A stretch of DNA of 64,000 bases from Vibrio sp. STUT-A11 (GCF_026000435.1 NZ_AP026763.1:1674001-1738000); one strand, 5' to 3'. Positions 54,189-63,952 are shown, counted from the stretch's first letter. A program made the numbers and translations. Notes: generated by a model from the letters alone, not told the origin.

Positions 54189-55055
54189 TTAGACAGACAT
54201 AATCTTGTTGATTGTGAGTTGCGCTTGCTCTAAATAATGCCCGCCAAACAGATTACAATGGTTGAGGACGTGGTAGAGGTTGTAGATTTCTTTACGTTCC
54301 TCATAGTCTGGATTTAGCGGCATAACTGATTCATATCCTTGATAAAACTCAGGTTTGAATCCACCAAATAGCTCAGTCATCGCGATGTCGCACTCCCTGT
54401 CACCCCAGTAGCATGCCGGGTCATAACAAATAGGTCCGACTGGCGTTACGGCAGCATTGCCATTCCATAAGTCACCATGCAATAAAGAAGGCTCTGGTGT
54501 GTGATTCGACAAAAGCTGTTTCACGACATTAACAAAGTCCTCAATATCGACCAAAGTGACACCTTTTTCTTTTAGCAATTGTAATTGCCATCCGATACGC
54601 TGTTCAGCAAAGAATGTGCACCACTTTTTATGCCACTGGTTAGGTTGTAATGTGGACCCCAAGTAGTTGTCAGTATCAAATCCAAACTCTTTCTGTTCGC
54701 CCCATTGGTGTAATTGAGCCAGCTGTTGACCAAACAAGAAACTGTTTTGCGTATCTTCAAGTGGCTTAGTTGGAAGGTAATTCAGAATTAAGAATGAAGT
54801 ATTTTTGGTTTTACCGACCAGTACGACTTCAGGGACGAAGACGGTGGAAGTTTCACGTAACAGATGCAGACTTTCAGCCTCAACTTGGAATTTAGACAAA
54901 AAATCACGATCGTTAATCTTTACGAAATAGCGTTGCTCGCCGTCATTGATCATATAGCTTTCGTTAATATCTCCACCGGAAAGACGAACTTTTTCGATGA
55001 TTTGATATTCAAATAATAGCGTATCAGAAAGCTGTTGCGATATTGCTTGCCACAT
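54189..55055 (-). CDS. Fructosamine/ketosamine-3-kinase family protein
   Basis: Small-molecule kinase of the aminoglycoside-phosphotransferase fold, 288 residues. It has the phosphate-binding RLSGGDINESYMI, the lysine in YFVKIN, the catalytic LLHGDLWNGN and DPACYWGDRECDIAM. Family members phosphorylate ketosamines on glycated proteins to remove the sugar; YniA is the E. coli relative. Substrate unproved here. Confidence 0.9.
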   Translation of the reverse strand: MWQAISQQLSDTLLFEYQIIEKVRLSGGDINESYMINDGEQRYFVKINDRDFLSKFQVEAESLHLLRETSTVFVPEVVLVGKTKNTSFLILNYLPTKPLEDTQNSFLFGQQLAQLHQWGEQKEFGFDTDNYLGSTLQPNQWHKKWCTFFAEQRIGWQLQLLKEKGVTLVDIEDFVNVVKQLLSNHTPEPSLLHGDLWNGNAAVTPVGPICYDPACYWGDRECDIAMTELFGGFKPEFYQGYESVMPLNPDYEERKEIYNLYHVLNHCNLFGGHYLEQAQLTINKIMSV

Positions 55056-55280
55056 ACAAAAACCTCGTGAATCTGTTTAACCACCAATAGTTTAGGATAA
55101 ACGACGAGAATTTGGCGCGGAGCTGCGCATACTTGAACAATAAAATTTTGAATCAGTGAACGAAATTTACATAAGTGTGAATCATATCGCTCATAAGTTT
55201 ATGATTTATCGTCTTAACAGATGGTTATGTATCTACACAACATGTATTATTATTTTTTTGACTTTAGTTCCATTGATAGC

Positions 55281-56255
55281 ATGAAAATACTGATATGTGA
55301 TGACTCAGCGATCGCGAGAAAACTGATTATACGAACCATAGTGCAACATGCCTCAATGCAGCTGATTGAAGCCCAAGATGGATATGAAGCACTGAAAATT
55401 CTGGCGGAACAAAAAATTGACATCATGTTCCTCGATCTCACGATGCCTGTCTTGGATGGTTTCGAAGTTCTAAAGTCTTTACCTGTCAGCAGTTACCAAA
55501 CTCAAATAGTGATCATCTCCGGGGATGTCCAACAAGAAGCTCAGCAACGCTGCATTGAATTAGGCGCTAAAGCGTTTATTGCCAAACCACTGTCTGAAGA
55601 GCAAGTCGCCCCACTGTATGAACAACTGGGGATACAATACGCATTTAAGCCCATCGTAGATGTCACGCCCAAACAGCAAGTATTCGATGATCTCTCTTCA
55701 CTTGCTAAATTTCGAGAAGTCGCGAATATTGCCCTAGGGAAAGGGGCTTCTATTATGGCCGACCATCTACAGGAGTTTATTCAGTTGCCTGTTCCACACG
55801 TTGGGCCGCTAACCTATGGGGAGCTCCATATGACGCTTGTTGATGTGATTCGTCGAGACGGTTCGATTGCGGTGGCACAGCGATTTGTTGGTGGAGGTAT
55901 CCATGGCGAAGCTTTGGTTTGCCTTAGAGGAAAGCACATCAATCAGATTGGAGAAAAATTAGGCTTTCAATTGGAGTTCACTGCTTGTAACGAAATTATT
56001 TTGAATGTCTCCAACCTATTGGTATCTTCTTTCTTAACCTCGTTAGGTAGCCAGTTAGATAAACAGTTCTCTCTTCGCCAGCCTAGTATCATAGATACAT
56101 TACCTACTTACAGTGAACAACAAGGTACAAAAGGGGAACTTTTTACGATTGAATATACTTATATGGCGGAATCTCTGGACTTTGAATGTGAAGTGCTGTT
56201 TTTGCTAGACAAACCGTCTGTAGAAATCATTTATGAAATCATGGAGTTAATCTGA
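55281..56255 (+). CDS. Response regulator with C-terminal CheX/CheC-like domain
   Basis: 324 residues. The receiver has Asp7/Asp8, acceptor Asp52 in MFLDLTMPVLDG and Lys102 in AFIAKPLS. From about residue 140 it resembles CheX/CheC phosphatases: an ANIALGKGASIMADHL helix and a later ACNEIILNVSNLLVSSFLTSL helix, matching the two E-x2-N-type half-sites (here the second reads CNEIILNVSN). It may dephosphorylate response regulators. The ATG at 55281 begins the receiver exactly; the GTG at 55221 adds 20 hydrophobic residues and is less likely. Its stop overlaps the diguanylate cyclase start by one base. Confidence 0.82.
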   Translation: MKILICDDSAIARKLIIRTIVQHASMQLIEAQDGYEALKILAEQKIDIMFLDLTMPVLDGFEVLKSLPVSSYQTQIVIISGDVQQEAQQRCIELGAKAFIAKPLSEEQVAPLYEQLGIQYAFKPIVDVTPKQQVFDDLSSLAKFREVANIALGKGASIMADHLQEFIQLPVPHVGPLTYGELHMTLVDVIRRDGSIAVAQRFVGGGIHGEALVCLRGKHINQIGEKLGFQLEFTACNEIILNVSNLLVSSFLTSLGSQLDKQFSLRQPSIIDTLPTYSEQQGTKGELFTIEYTYMAESLDFECEVLFLLDKPSVEIIYEIMELI

Positions 56256-57217
56256 TGTCCGAAATCACGCTGGACATGGCAGACTTTCACTGGGTCACAC
56301 AAATCTTAGACACAATGGATTCTGGTCTTATTGTGCTCGATCGCCAGTACAATGTATGCGTCTGGAACAGCTTTATGCAATCTTACAGTGGTGTATTGTC
56401 CCAAGACATTATTGGACAGTGTTTATTTGATCGCTTTGAAGAACTGCCTAGAGCATGGCTCGAGACAAAATTAAAAACGTCAGCAGATTTGGAAACTCGT
56501 TCATTTTCTAGCTGGGAAAACCGTCCATACCTTTTTAAGTTTACTAACTTTTCTCCTGTTTCGAACAGCTGCGCATTTATGTATCAAGACATTGTAATTA
56601 CGCCGTTACGTTCTCTTTCTGGGGAGATCAGCCATATTGCCATCCAAATAAATGACGTGTCCGAAACAGCACGTAACCGTATTTATCTCAAAGAAACCAA
56701 CCAACACCTTTCAGAAATCAGTCGTAAAGACGGGCTAACAGGTTTGTTTAATCGAGCTTATTGGGAACAATCTCTCAAAGAAGAATTTACCCAAATAAAA
56801 GTCAGTGATGGATCGTGCTCACTGGTTATTTTCGATATTGACCATTTTAAACTGGTTAATGATACCTATGGCCATCCTGTTGGGGATGAAGTGATTCGTC
56901 GAACATCGAGTTTGCTGAGAAAAACTGCCCGAAGTAGCGACATTTGTGGACGTTTTGGTGGGGAAGAGTTCACGGTATTGTTACCAAACACGAACCAAGC
57001 ACAAGCTAGTTATTTTGCAGAACGGCTACGCAAGCGTGTTGAGCAAGAGGCTGTGAAAGTTGAAGATTTTGTTATTAACTACACAATCAGTATCGGCGTT
57101 TGTGAATATAAGCCTCATTTCGCAAGTCATACACAATGGTTAAAAAGTGCCGACTCCGCATTATATCGTGCCAAAGAGAATGGGCGAAACCAAAGTTGTG
57201 TATATGATAACGAGTAA
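56255..57217 (+). CDS. PAS-domain diguanylate cyclase
   Basis: Makes cyclic di-GMP. The 320 residues have a PAS domain at about 12–130 (LDTMDSGLIVLDRQYNVCVWN) and a GGDEF domain with GGEEF at 235–239. The inhibitory I-site RSSD (Arg226–Asp229) is present at the correct five-residue distance, so product inhibition is expected. No membrane segment. It overlaps the response regulator upstream by one base, so that protein probably controls it or is controlled with it. Confidence 0.92.
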   Translation: MSEITLDMADFHWVTQILDTMDSGLIVLDRQYNVCVWNSFMQSYSGVLSQDIIGQCLFDRFEELPRAWLETKLKTSADLETRSFSSWENRPYLFKFTNFSPVSNSCAFMYQDIVITPLRSLSGEISHIAIQINDVSETARNRIYLKETNQHLSEISRKDGLTGLFNRAYWEQSLKEEFTQIKVSDGSCSLVIFDIDHFKLVNDTYGHPVGDEVIRRTSSLLRKTARSSDICGRFGGEEFTVLLPNTNQAQASYFAERLRKRVEQEAVKVEDFVINYTISIGVCEYKPHFASHTQWLKSADSALYRAKENGRNQSCVYDNE

Positions 57218-57380
57218 ATAAAAACTCAGGACTCGTTTCTACTTTGTTGATTACTACCTGTCCAGTTGAGTTGAAAATACAAATTTCTATGACATAAGTT
57301 AGTGAAATTTCTTAGCAATGTCTTACTATTGATACAAATTCGCCCCAGCTTTCAAGTCTTGACGTTAATGGAGAAATATA

Positions 57381-57725
57381 GTGGTTGTAGAAACGGATGG
57401 TTACCTTGCTCTTATCGAACACTTGTCGCTTAACTTAAATATCTTTACAACCGAGCGCGGTGATACTGGGTTGGAAAGTATCGAAGATGTCGTTACCGAC
57501 ATGGTGGCATCAAATATCATGATGATTTTTGAGCAAAACCCTGAACTTCATTCAAGCGTGCGTTTTAAGTTATTAAAAGAAGCAGATGCTGTCGTAGAAG
57601 ATTTAAGTGAGGTCCTTGCGGGGGTCTGGAGTAAGAAAGCAACCAATGAACAGATCGCTTTCCTGGAAGAATACGTCGCATTAGTAAAAAACTTGTTTGA
57701 TAACGCAGTAGCGATTTACGACTAG
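57381..57725 (+). CDS. Small acidic helical protein, DUF3802-like
   Basis: 114 residues from a GTG start with GGAG about 8 bases upstream. The sequence MVVETDGYLALIEHLSLNL and EVLAGVWSKKATNEQIAFLEEYVALVKNLFD is all helical and acidic. I associate it with DUF3802 of Vibrio and relatives; function unknown. It follows the diguanylate cyclase after 160 bp, probably with its own promoter. Confidence 0.75.
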   Translation: MVVETDGYLALIEHLSLNLNIFTTERGDTGLESIEDVVTDMVASNIMMIFEQNPELHSSVRFKLLKEADAVVEDLSEVLAGVWSKKATNEQIAFLEEYVALVKNLFDNAVAIYD

Positions 57726-57777
57726 AGGCTTATGTTGTTTGATTCGTGAAAGCTTACCGTACCAAACTCTCGTGGCG

Positions 57778-58269
57778 TTACAATGTCACTCTTCTGATTT
57801 GCCAGAATTTTGATGCCCAGTATGGGTTATCAATCCGAGAAATAATGACGCCTTTCGATGTGGACGCGTGCATAAACTGCTTGTTCCCCAGATAGATACC
57901 AACATGGTAGGTGGTTCTTCTGGTCTTAAAAAAGACGAGATCCCCTTGTTGGGCTTCATTCCATCTTAGTTCGACACCTTGTTTAGATTGTTGCTTTGTT
58001 GTTCTTGGCAAAGCAAGTTGATACGCTTCCACAAATGCCTTTTGCACAAAGGCAGAACAATCTATACCGGACTTCTTTGTGCCCCCTAATCGGTACGGAG
58101 TACCGTGCCACTCGTTGTAAAACTCCAGCAACTCAGGTTGGCTAGACAAAGTCTTAGCAGCAGGTGTTGTTACTGCCACTACCTCTTCAGCAGGTTCGGG
58201 CCCTGAAGAGCACCCGGTCATTAGTGCACTGATTATCAAAGGGAAACAAATACGACGCAAATCATCCAC
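57778..58269 (-). CDS. NlpC/P60-family lipoprotein (cell-wall peptidase)
   Basis: 163-residue lipoprotein with lipobox LMTGC (Cys20) and an NlpC/P60 cysteine peptidase domain: catalytic Cys71 in GIDCSAFV, His122 in TYHVGIYLG and a third polar residue, His134, in FMHAS. Enzymes of this kind cut peptide stems of peptidoglycan; the closest E. coli type is NlpC/Spr (MepS). It is convergent with the upstream gene and divergent from the chemoreceptor. Confidence 0.9.
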   Translation of the reverse strand: MDDLRRICFPLIISALMTGCSSGPEPAEEVVAVTTPAAKTLSSQPELLEFYNEWHGTPYRLGGTKKSGIDCSAFVQKAFVEAYQLALPRTTKQQSKQGVELRWNEAQQGDLVFFKTRRTTYHVGIYLGNKQFMHASTSKGVIISRIDNPYWASKFWQIRRVTL

Positions 58270-58409
58270 CTACCATTCAAGCGACTCACAAATGAAATAT
58301 TATTGTCATAATCAATCCATACTATTGAACGCTTATCACGGTTTTATCGACTTTATCTGAAGGATACGCAGTAAAACCGTTCAAACCCAAGAAAGAATAA
58401 AAATTGATT

Positions 58410-60416
58410 ATGGCAACGCGCAAACGCTCACGCTTTTCACTCTCACTGATTCAAACCATCAGTGCCACATTTTTAACTATTATTGCACTTGTTATAGCTC
58501 TTTCTGCTTCAAGTTTCAAAGGAATGGAGCAGATTGGAGAACAATTTGAGGAGTTGTCTCAAAAAGCATTACCCATGGCAATGGCCAACGCAAAGTTAAC
58601 CAGAAATGTTCTAGAAATAGTTAAGTTGCTCAACTATGGGATGCAAATAACCGAACCTAAAGAGCTCCCTATGGTCGAAGCGCACATAGCCGCACTAGCC
58701 ACACAAACTGAAGGGTTAGCAGAAAAAAACTCTGGTGTTGCTAGATCACTTTCTAATGAATTGAAAACCAAGGTAGAGACCTTGCATCAGGTCACTCAGT
58801 CGATATTGTTGAAACAGTCGGCAGTAATCCGAATTCAGTCGGAGATAGACTCTGCTGTGGGCGGATTTCGCTACGGCCTAAGCTCTATTGGCCCGGAAAT
58901 GAACCGAATTAGTTCTTTTTTGAGTGGAGATAATCCCGAATCAAGTGACGCCGCCAATCGGTTTATTGCTTCGGCCAGTTCAATGGAAAGCACGTTTTTA
59001 ATGATGCTCATGCACACTGATCTCACTAAAGCGGAAGCAGAGTTTCGTGAGATGAGAAACAGAATTGCTGGTATTAACCTCGCCTATGAAGATTTTAAAG
59101 CTCTCCACCCTGAAGTGAGTGGCTATGCCAGTCTAACTGCCCCGTACGATATGGTGAAAGCGGGTTTTGCCGACAAAGGTATTCTCCATTTGATTCTCGC
59201 TAAACTTGAACAAAGCGAGCAACAAAGCACAGAATTTAAACAAGCCTCTCTAATCGCTGACGAATCCATGCTTTTGCTGGACCAAGTTTCACTCACCGCT
59301 TCTGACTTAATCGATGAGCGAGAGACCATAGTCAATACGACCATAGAGTCCGTGAGTTTGATGGTTCTTATCGCTACTGCCGTTATCTCAATCATTATTC
59401 TCGTAACATGGATTGGTCTAAGAAGCTGGACCAACCGTGGCCTAAATGCAGTACTCACCCGGCTATCGGCTTTAACCGAACACGATTTCCGTGAAAAAGC
59501 GCAAGAAGTGGGACCATATGAACTGAAAGAGGTAGCGCGTAAGTTGAACATGGTTATTGATTCAACTTACGATTCTATCTCCACTGTGACCCGAAACTGT
59601 GAGACGCTTTACCAAACCGCTGAAATTAGCCACGCTGCTGCTGAACAGACTAATGAAGGTCTCAGTAAACAGAATGAATCGTTGGTGAGCATGGTAACGA
59701 CCATCACACAATTAGAAGCGTCCATACGTGAAATCGCAATGGTGACTAGCGCTTCATCTGAGGATGCCCTTTTGGCAACAACCCATACCCAAAAGGGGCT
59801 TGAGGTTGTTGAACAAAACCGCGAGAGGTTAGAGTTATTAGACTCGTCGCTGAATATCAATGAGCAGTCGATACTAGAGCTTGATCACCGAGTCAAACAG
59901 ATTCGAGAAATGGTCGATATGATCAGCGGTATCGCAGATAACACCAACTTATTGGCGTTGAATGCAGCTATAGAAGCCGCGCGCGCCGGCGAGCAAGGGC
60001 GCGGGTTTGCGGTAGTGGCAGATGAAGTGCGCAAATTGGCCAGCGACACATCTCAACAAACGACCAATATTCGGGAAATGATGAGTGAGTTGACTACTGC
60101 TGCTGAACGCTCACGGCAAGCGGTCAGTGATTCGAGAGATGAAATGGCTTGTGCATTGCAATCCAGCCATGATGTCAGACTGGCATTTTCTGATATTAAT
60201 AATGCGGTTAAGCATATCCAAGAACGTGTGGAACAGATTTCTGTTGCAACCGAAGAGCAGGAGCGAGCGACAGCGGATGTATCACAATCGATCGCACAAA
60301 TATCGGAGCAAGGCGAGCAAACCAAACAACGACTTGAGTCTATGGTTGAAAGCTCTGAACAAGTCGCAGAAATTGCAGGTCATCAACAAGCGATGTTGCA
60401 CAAATATGAGCTTTAA
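58410..60416 (+). CDS. Methyl-accepting chemotaxis protein
   Basis: Transmembrane chemoreceptor, 668 residues. Membrane segments are at about 14–34 and 309–332; the ~275-residue periplasmic part between them is helical and may be a double four-helix bundle. HAMP follows, then the cytoplasmic signalling domain with the hairpin tip NLLALNAAIEAARAGEQGRGFAVVADEVRKLA. The ligand is unknown and no C-terminal CheR-binding pentapeptide is seen. The ATG at 58410 was taken over the TTG two codons before. Confidence 0.93.
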   Translation: MATRKRSRFSLSLIQTISATFLTIIALVIALSASSFKGMEQIGEQFEELSQKALPMAMANAKLTRNVLEIVKLLNYGMQITEPKELPMVEAHIAALATQTEGLAEKNSGVARSLSNELKTKVETLHQVTQSILLKQSAVIRIQSEIDSAVGGFRYGLSSIGPEMNRISSFLSGDNPESSDAANRFIASASSMESTFLMMLMHTDLTKAEAEFREMRNRIAGINLAYEDFKALHPEVSGYASLTAPYDMVKAGFADKGILHLILAKLEQSEQQSTEFKQASLIADESMLLLDQVSLTASDLIDERETIVNTTIESVSLMVLIATAVISIIILVTWIGLRSWTNRGLNAVLTRLSALTEHDFREKAQEVGPYELKEVARKLNMVIDSTYDSISTVTRNCETLYQTAEISHAAAEQTNEGLSKQNESLVSMVTTITQLEASIREIAMVTSASSEDALLATTHTQKGLEVVEQNRERLELLDSSLNINEQSILELDHRVKQIREMVDMISGIADNTNLLALNAAIEAARAGEQGRGFAVVADEVRKLASDTSQQTTNIREMMSELTTAAERSRQAVSDSRDEMACALQSSHDVRLAFSDINNAVKHIQERVEQISVATEEQERATADVSQSIAQISEQGEQTKQRLESMVESSEQVAEIAGHQQAMLHKYEL

Positions 60417-60432
60417 TTCTTAACCAGATTCA

Positions 60433-60472
60433 TGACAAGCCTGGATAGTCTATCGACTATCTTGGCTTGTCA
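60433..60472 (+). terminator. Long hairpin after the chemoreceptor gene
   Basis: TGACAAGCC..GATAGTC pairs with GACTATC..GGCTTGTCA, a stem of about 16 bp with one internal mismatch pair and a TATC loop; the tail is TCTTTCC. The remaining ~240 bp to 60716 hold nothing I can identify. Confidence 0.65.
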
Positions 60473-60715
60473 TCTTTCCTATCTCACTTCCAATCACTCT
60501 TGCTGAGCTAAGTTATTTGAGAATACATACGCTCGTAACCGTGCGAAGTAGAAAACAAGTAACTATCCTTGCAGTAGCAGCATGTTCGTAACCGAATACA
60601 TTTCCACATACTTGGCTATGCATTAGGGCATGGTCGGTCTCAAAAATTGCCACAAAATTATAATTTGTTCGATTAGTTCTATATGCTCTTCGCTATTCAC
60701 TAAAATAAGGAAACG

Positions 60716-61099
60716 ATGATGGATAAATTCGTAGTGTTTCTCTTATGCCTTTTTTTGGCCATTGGTGGTGTTGTCCACATTTACGACAATATTATCGATG
60801 GTTTATTACCTTATGATTTTGCACCGCGTTGGTTAAATATCTATTGGAGTATATTGGGCATTTTTGACCTGTTGGCGGTTTACCTTTTGATTCGATACCG
60901 CAGGGCTGGTCTGGTATTGATGTTGGTAATCTTGTTGACCAATGTGATTTTTAACTCTCACGCACATTACTCGTTGGAAATATTAGATAACAACACTGCT
61001 TTACAGATGAAGACGCTATTTTTAGGTTTTGCTATGGGCGTATCTATATGGCTTTGGAACGCTCGTAAGAATCGACAGTCGCGCCAGATTTTCCGGTAA
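60716..61099 (+). CDS. Small inner-membrane protein, 127 residues
   Basis: Four predicted membrane segments (FVVFLLCLFLAIGGVVHIY, NIYWSILGIFDLLAVYLLI, AGLVLMLVILLTNVIF, LFLGFAMGVSIWLW) and a basic tail. Charges suggest an integral membrane protein without enzymatic motifs; a histidine pair HAHY lies in the loop before the last segment. AAGG precedes two adjacent ATGs (60716 and 60719). I do not recognise the family. Convergent with the hydroxylase gene. Confidence 0.75.
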   Translation: MMDKFVVFLLCLFLAIGGVVHIYDNIIDGLLPYDFAPRWLNIYWSILGIFDLLAVYLLIRYRRAGLVLMLVILLTNVIFNSHAHYSLEILDNNTALQMKTLFLGFAMGVSIWLWNARKNRQSRQIFR

Positions 61100-61145
61100 A
61101 ATCGTCATAATCAGTTTGTAAGGGAATGACCAAGAAAAACCAGTG

Positions 61146-61994
61146 TCATTCCAAATCAATGTTATTTTTTGTCTTAACACGATAGCGGAATGGTTGGGTA
61201 AGAAGCTTATCCAGCCTCTGTTCTTGTTTGTCTCTGATGTCAGGTAAACCAATGACAACATGCTCATGCCCAAGCTCTGGTTGAGCTCGGTACGTCGAAA
61301 ACATTCGATCCCACACAGACAAAAAGAACCCAAAGTTAGAGTGCGTTTCTCTCGGAATAACGGAGTGATGGACTCGATGCATATCCGGAGTAACAATAGC
61401 TTTTCGTAGCCATGCATCTACAGGTAACGCAAGCTTCGCATTACTGTGATTGAACATAGCACTCGCGTTGAGAATAATTTCAAACATGACAATGGCGATT
61501 GGAGAGACACCGAGCATAAACACCGCACCAATTTTAATCACCATGGAAATCAAAATCTCAATTGGGTGGAAGCGGGCACCCGTCGTAACATCAATATCCA
61601 AATCAGCATGGTGCATCCGATGAAGCTTCCACAATACAGGGATACGATGGAAGATAACGTGCTGTACATAAATAATAAAATCTAGCAGGATGATTGAGAG
61701 TAGTACGTTTAACCAAATCGGCAACGACAGTACTTGGAATAACCCCCACTGATTTTCTGTCGCAATGATGGCAGCCTGAAATGCAGCGATGGGCATGACT
61801 AAAGCAACAATGACGCTGTTTAGTGCGACAAGAGAAAGGTTATTGATCCAACGAAAAGTGCGCGACACCGTTAATATTTTTCTGGGTAGTGCGTTTTCCC
61901 ATAACGTGCAAAGCAGTAACACGCCGACAAAGCAACTGAGTCTTATCCAAGAGGGGTCGTTAAATGCTGTTTCTGTCACAGAAGTTCCTCTCAA
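61146..61994 (-). CDS. Sterol desaturase/fatty acid hydroxylase family protein
   Basis: Integral membrane di-iron oxygenase, 282 residues with about four to five membrane segments. The histidine boxes are HVIFHRIPVLWKLHRMHH and, later, HRVHHSVIPRETHSNFG, as needed for the di-iron site. Members hydroxylate or desaturate lipids, sterol-like or carotenoid-like substrates; the substrate here is unknown. A hairpin (GGAATGAC/GTCATTCC, 61123–61152) overlaps its stop and may end both convergent transcripts. Confidence 0.88.
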   Translation of the reverse strand: MRGTSVTETAFNDPSWIRLSCFVGVLLLCTLWENALPRKILTVSRTFRWINNLSLVALNSVIVALVMPIAAFQAAIIATENQWGLFQVLSLPIWLNVLLSIILLDFIIYVQHVIFHRIPVLWKLHRMHHADLDIDVTTGARFHPIEILISMVIKIGAVFMLGVSPIAIVMFEIILNASAMFNHSNAKLALPVDAWLRKAIVTPDMHRVHHSVIPRETHSNFGFFLSVWDRMFSTYRAQPELGHEHVVIGLPDIRDKQEQRLDKLLTQPFRYRVKTKNNIDLE

Positions 61995-62118
61995 TTATCG
62001 ATTCTGTCTGAACAGACCAAATTCAGCGTCAATTTCTTTCGCTGTCTATACCTTACCTTGAGGCTTAGCGGTTATGCCAGTAGAATCGCGCTCTACTTTT
62101 TATTTGGCATTGCTACTT

Positions 62119-62868
62119 ATGAGAATTCACGCTTTTCACCGTTTATATCAGCACCGTCAGTCTATCTCGACAAAGACTTTTAACGCGCGAGGCTGCAAAG
62201 TTGTTCGCTGCCAATATTGTCAGGTCTCGCAAGATCACTGCCTGTGTGAACTACAGCCAACTATTAAATCCAACCTCGCTTGTATGTTGATTGTATCGGA
62301 AAACGAAGTGTTTAAGCCGAGCAATACGGGTCGCCTGATTGCCGATACCATTGAGGAAACCTACGTATATCAATGGAACCGAACGGAGCCTTCTAATGAG
62401 ATGCTCTCGCTTTTAAAAAGTGATGACTATCAGCCAGTGATCATATTCCCGGCAGATTATGTCGATGACACTTCACGATTAATGGACAGCCTGAACCCTA
62501 AGCTCTTAAAAACACCGGAAAGCAGCAACAAGAAATGGCTGTTGATTTTTATTGATGGCAGTTGGCGTGAAGCGAGAAAGATTTTCCGCCGTTCTAACTA
62601 CCTACAATCGTTACCCGTGTTGTCGATACAACCAGAAACACTGTCTGAATACATCATGCGACGTTCTGAGAACGAACAACATCTCTCCACGGCTGAAGTT
62701 GCCACTTTAGTGCTCAAGCAGGCTGGCGAGTATCAAGCTTCAGAGTGTCTTCAATTGTGGTTCGAAGCGTTCAGAGAAACCTATATGTTGACTAAAACAC
62801 GAGTCAAAACGGATCCCAATAGGCCACACCTGAAACGCTTCAAAGCGTGGATAAAAACTGAGAACTGA
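62119..62868 (+). CDS. tapT: DTW-domain tRNA-uridine aminocarboxypropyltransferase TapT-like
   Basis: Modifies U47 of tRNA to acp3U using S-adenosylmethionine in E. coli TapT (YfiP). The 249 residues share KPSNTGRLIAD, WNRTEPS and YQPVIIFPADY with that protein. The N-terminal cysteines CQYC..CLC could bind zinc, and the DTW-type signature is IDGSWREARKIF. The ATG at 62119 gives an N-terminus the length of E. coli YfiP; the ATG at 62074 is possible and has TTGAGG upstream. Confidence 0.82.
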   Translation: MRIHAFHRLYQHRQSISTKTFNARGCKVVRCQYCQVSQDHCLCELQPTIKSNLACMLIVSENEVFKPSNTGRLIADTIEETYVYQWNRTEPSNEMLSLLKSDDYQPVIIFPADYVDDTSRLMDSLNPKLLKTPESSNKKWLLIFIDGSWREARKIFRRSNYLQSLPVLSIQPETLSEYIMRRSENEQHLSTAEVATLVLKQAGEYQASECLQLWFEAFRETYMLTKTRVKTDPNRPHLKRFKAWIKTEN

Positions 62869-62992
62869 CTCTAAGGAATGAATTTTTGTTGATCGCTTGT
62901 TGTTCAACTGGCTTGAGTGAGAGGATAAATCTGGATTTGGTCACGGTTTGTAGGCGTATAGATATGGATAATGCCAGAAGTTTATCTTTTTG

Positions 62993-63022
62993 ACTCCACT
63001 AAATTTTTGGGGGTCTTTTTAG
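62993..63022 (+). promoter_or_regulatory. Terminator-like hairpin in the nagK leader
   Basis: GACTCC pairs with GGGGTC (one wobble) across 11 nt, followed by TTTTT, only about 25 bases before the nagK start. It may be an attenuator or a leftover terminator; the stem is short. Confidence 0.3.
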
Positions 63023-63043
63023 CACTTTTTAGGAGAGAATTGC

Positions 63044-63952
63044 ATGTATTATGGCTTTGATGTCGGTGGCACAAAGATTGAGTTTGGTGCATTTAACGAA
63101 AAGCTTGAGCGTGTAGCAACTGAGCGTGTACCAACACCAACTGATAACTATGAACTACTGGTTGACACTATCGCAGAACTCATTAGTAAGTACGACGCTG
63201 AATTTGGTTGCGAAGGTACCATTGGTCTGGGTCTTCCTGGAATGGAAGATGCCGACGATGCGACTGTCTTGACAGTAAATGTACCAGCAGCGAAAGGCAA
63301 ATCTCTACGTGCCGATCTTGAAGCGAAAATCGGTCGCTCTGTGAAGATCGAAAACGACGCAAACTGTTTCGCGCTTTCAGAAGCTTGGGATGAAGATCTA
63401 CAAGGTGAGCCATCGGTACTGGGCTTAATCTTGGGTACGGGTTTTGGTGGCGGCTTTATTTATGATGGCCAAGTATTTTCTGGTCGTAACCACGTAGCAG
63501 GAGAGGTTGGCCATATGCGCCTTCCTCTCGATGCATGGTTCCATCTAGGTGACAACGCGCCACTGCTTGGTTGTGGATGCGGCAAGAAAGGTTGCCTAGA
63601 TAGCTACTTATCAGGCCGAGGTTTTGAGCTAATTTACGCGCATTACTATGGTGAGAAGAAAAAAGCGATCGATATCATCAAAGCGTATGGCGAAGGTGAA
63701 GAGAAAGCAGTTGAACACGTTGAACGGTTCATGGAACTACTTGCTATCTGCTTTGGTAACATCTTTACCGCAACTGACCCACATGTCGTTGTACTAGGTG
63801 GTGGCCTATCTAACTTCGAACTCATTTACGAAGAGATGCCAAAACGTATTCCTAAATACCTACTTTCTGTAGCTAAATGTCCTAAGATCATCAAAGCAAA
63901 ACACGGTGACTCGGGTGGCGTTCGCGGCGCAGCATTCCTAAACATCAAGTAA
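63044..63952 (+). CDS. nagK: N-acetyl-D-glucosamine kinase
   Basis: Phosphorylates GlcNAc to GlcNAc-6-phosphate for catabolism and wall recycling. The 302 residues are a ROK-family kinase: DVGGTKIEFGAF at the ATP site, NDANCFALSE with catalytic Asp, GTGFGGGFIYDG, EVGHMRLP and the zinc motif CGCGKKGCLDSYLSGR. Glucose kinase and other ROK kinases are alternatives, but the match to NagK is good. AGGAGAG precedes the ATG. Confidence 0.93.
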   Translation: MYYGFDVGGTKIEFGAFNEKLERVATERVPTPTDNYELLVDTIAELISKYDAEFGCEGTIGLGLPGMEDADDATVLTVNVPAAKGKSLRADLEAKIGRSVKIENDANCFALSEAWDEDLQGEPSVLGLILGTGFGGGFIYDGQVFSGRNHVAGEVGHMRLPLDAWFHLGDNAPLLGCGCGKKGCLDSYLSGRGFELIYAHYYGEKKKAIDIIKAYGEGEEKAVEHVERFMELLAICFGNIFTATDPHVVVLGGGLSNFELIYEEMPKRIPKYLLSVAKCPKIIKAKHGDSGGVRGAAFLNIK

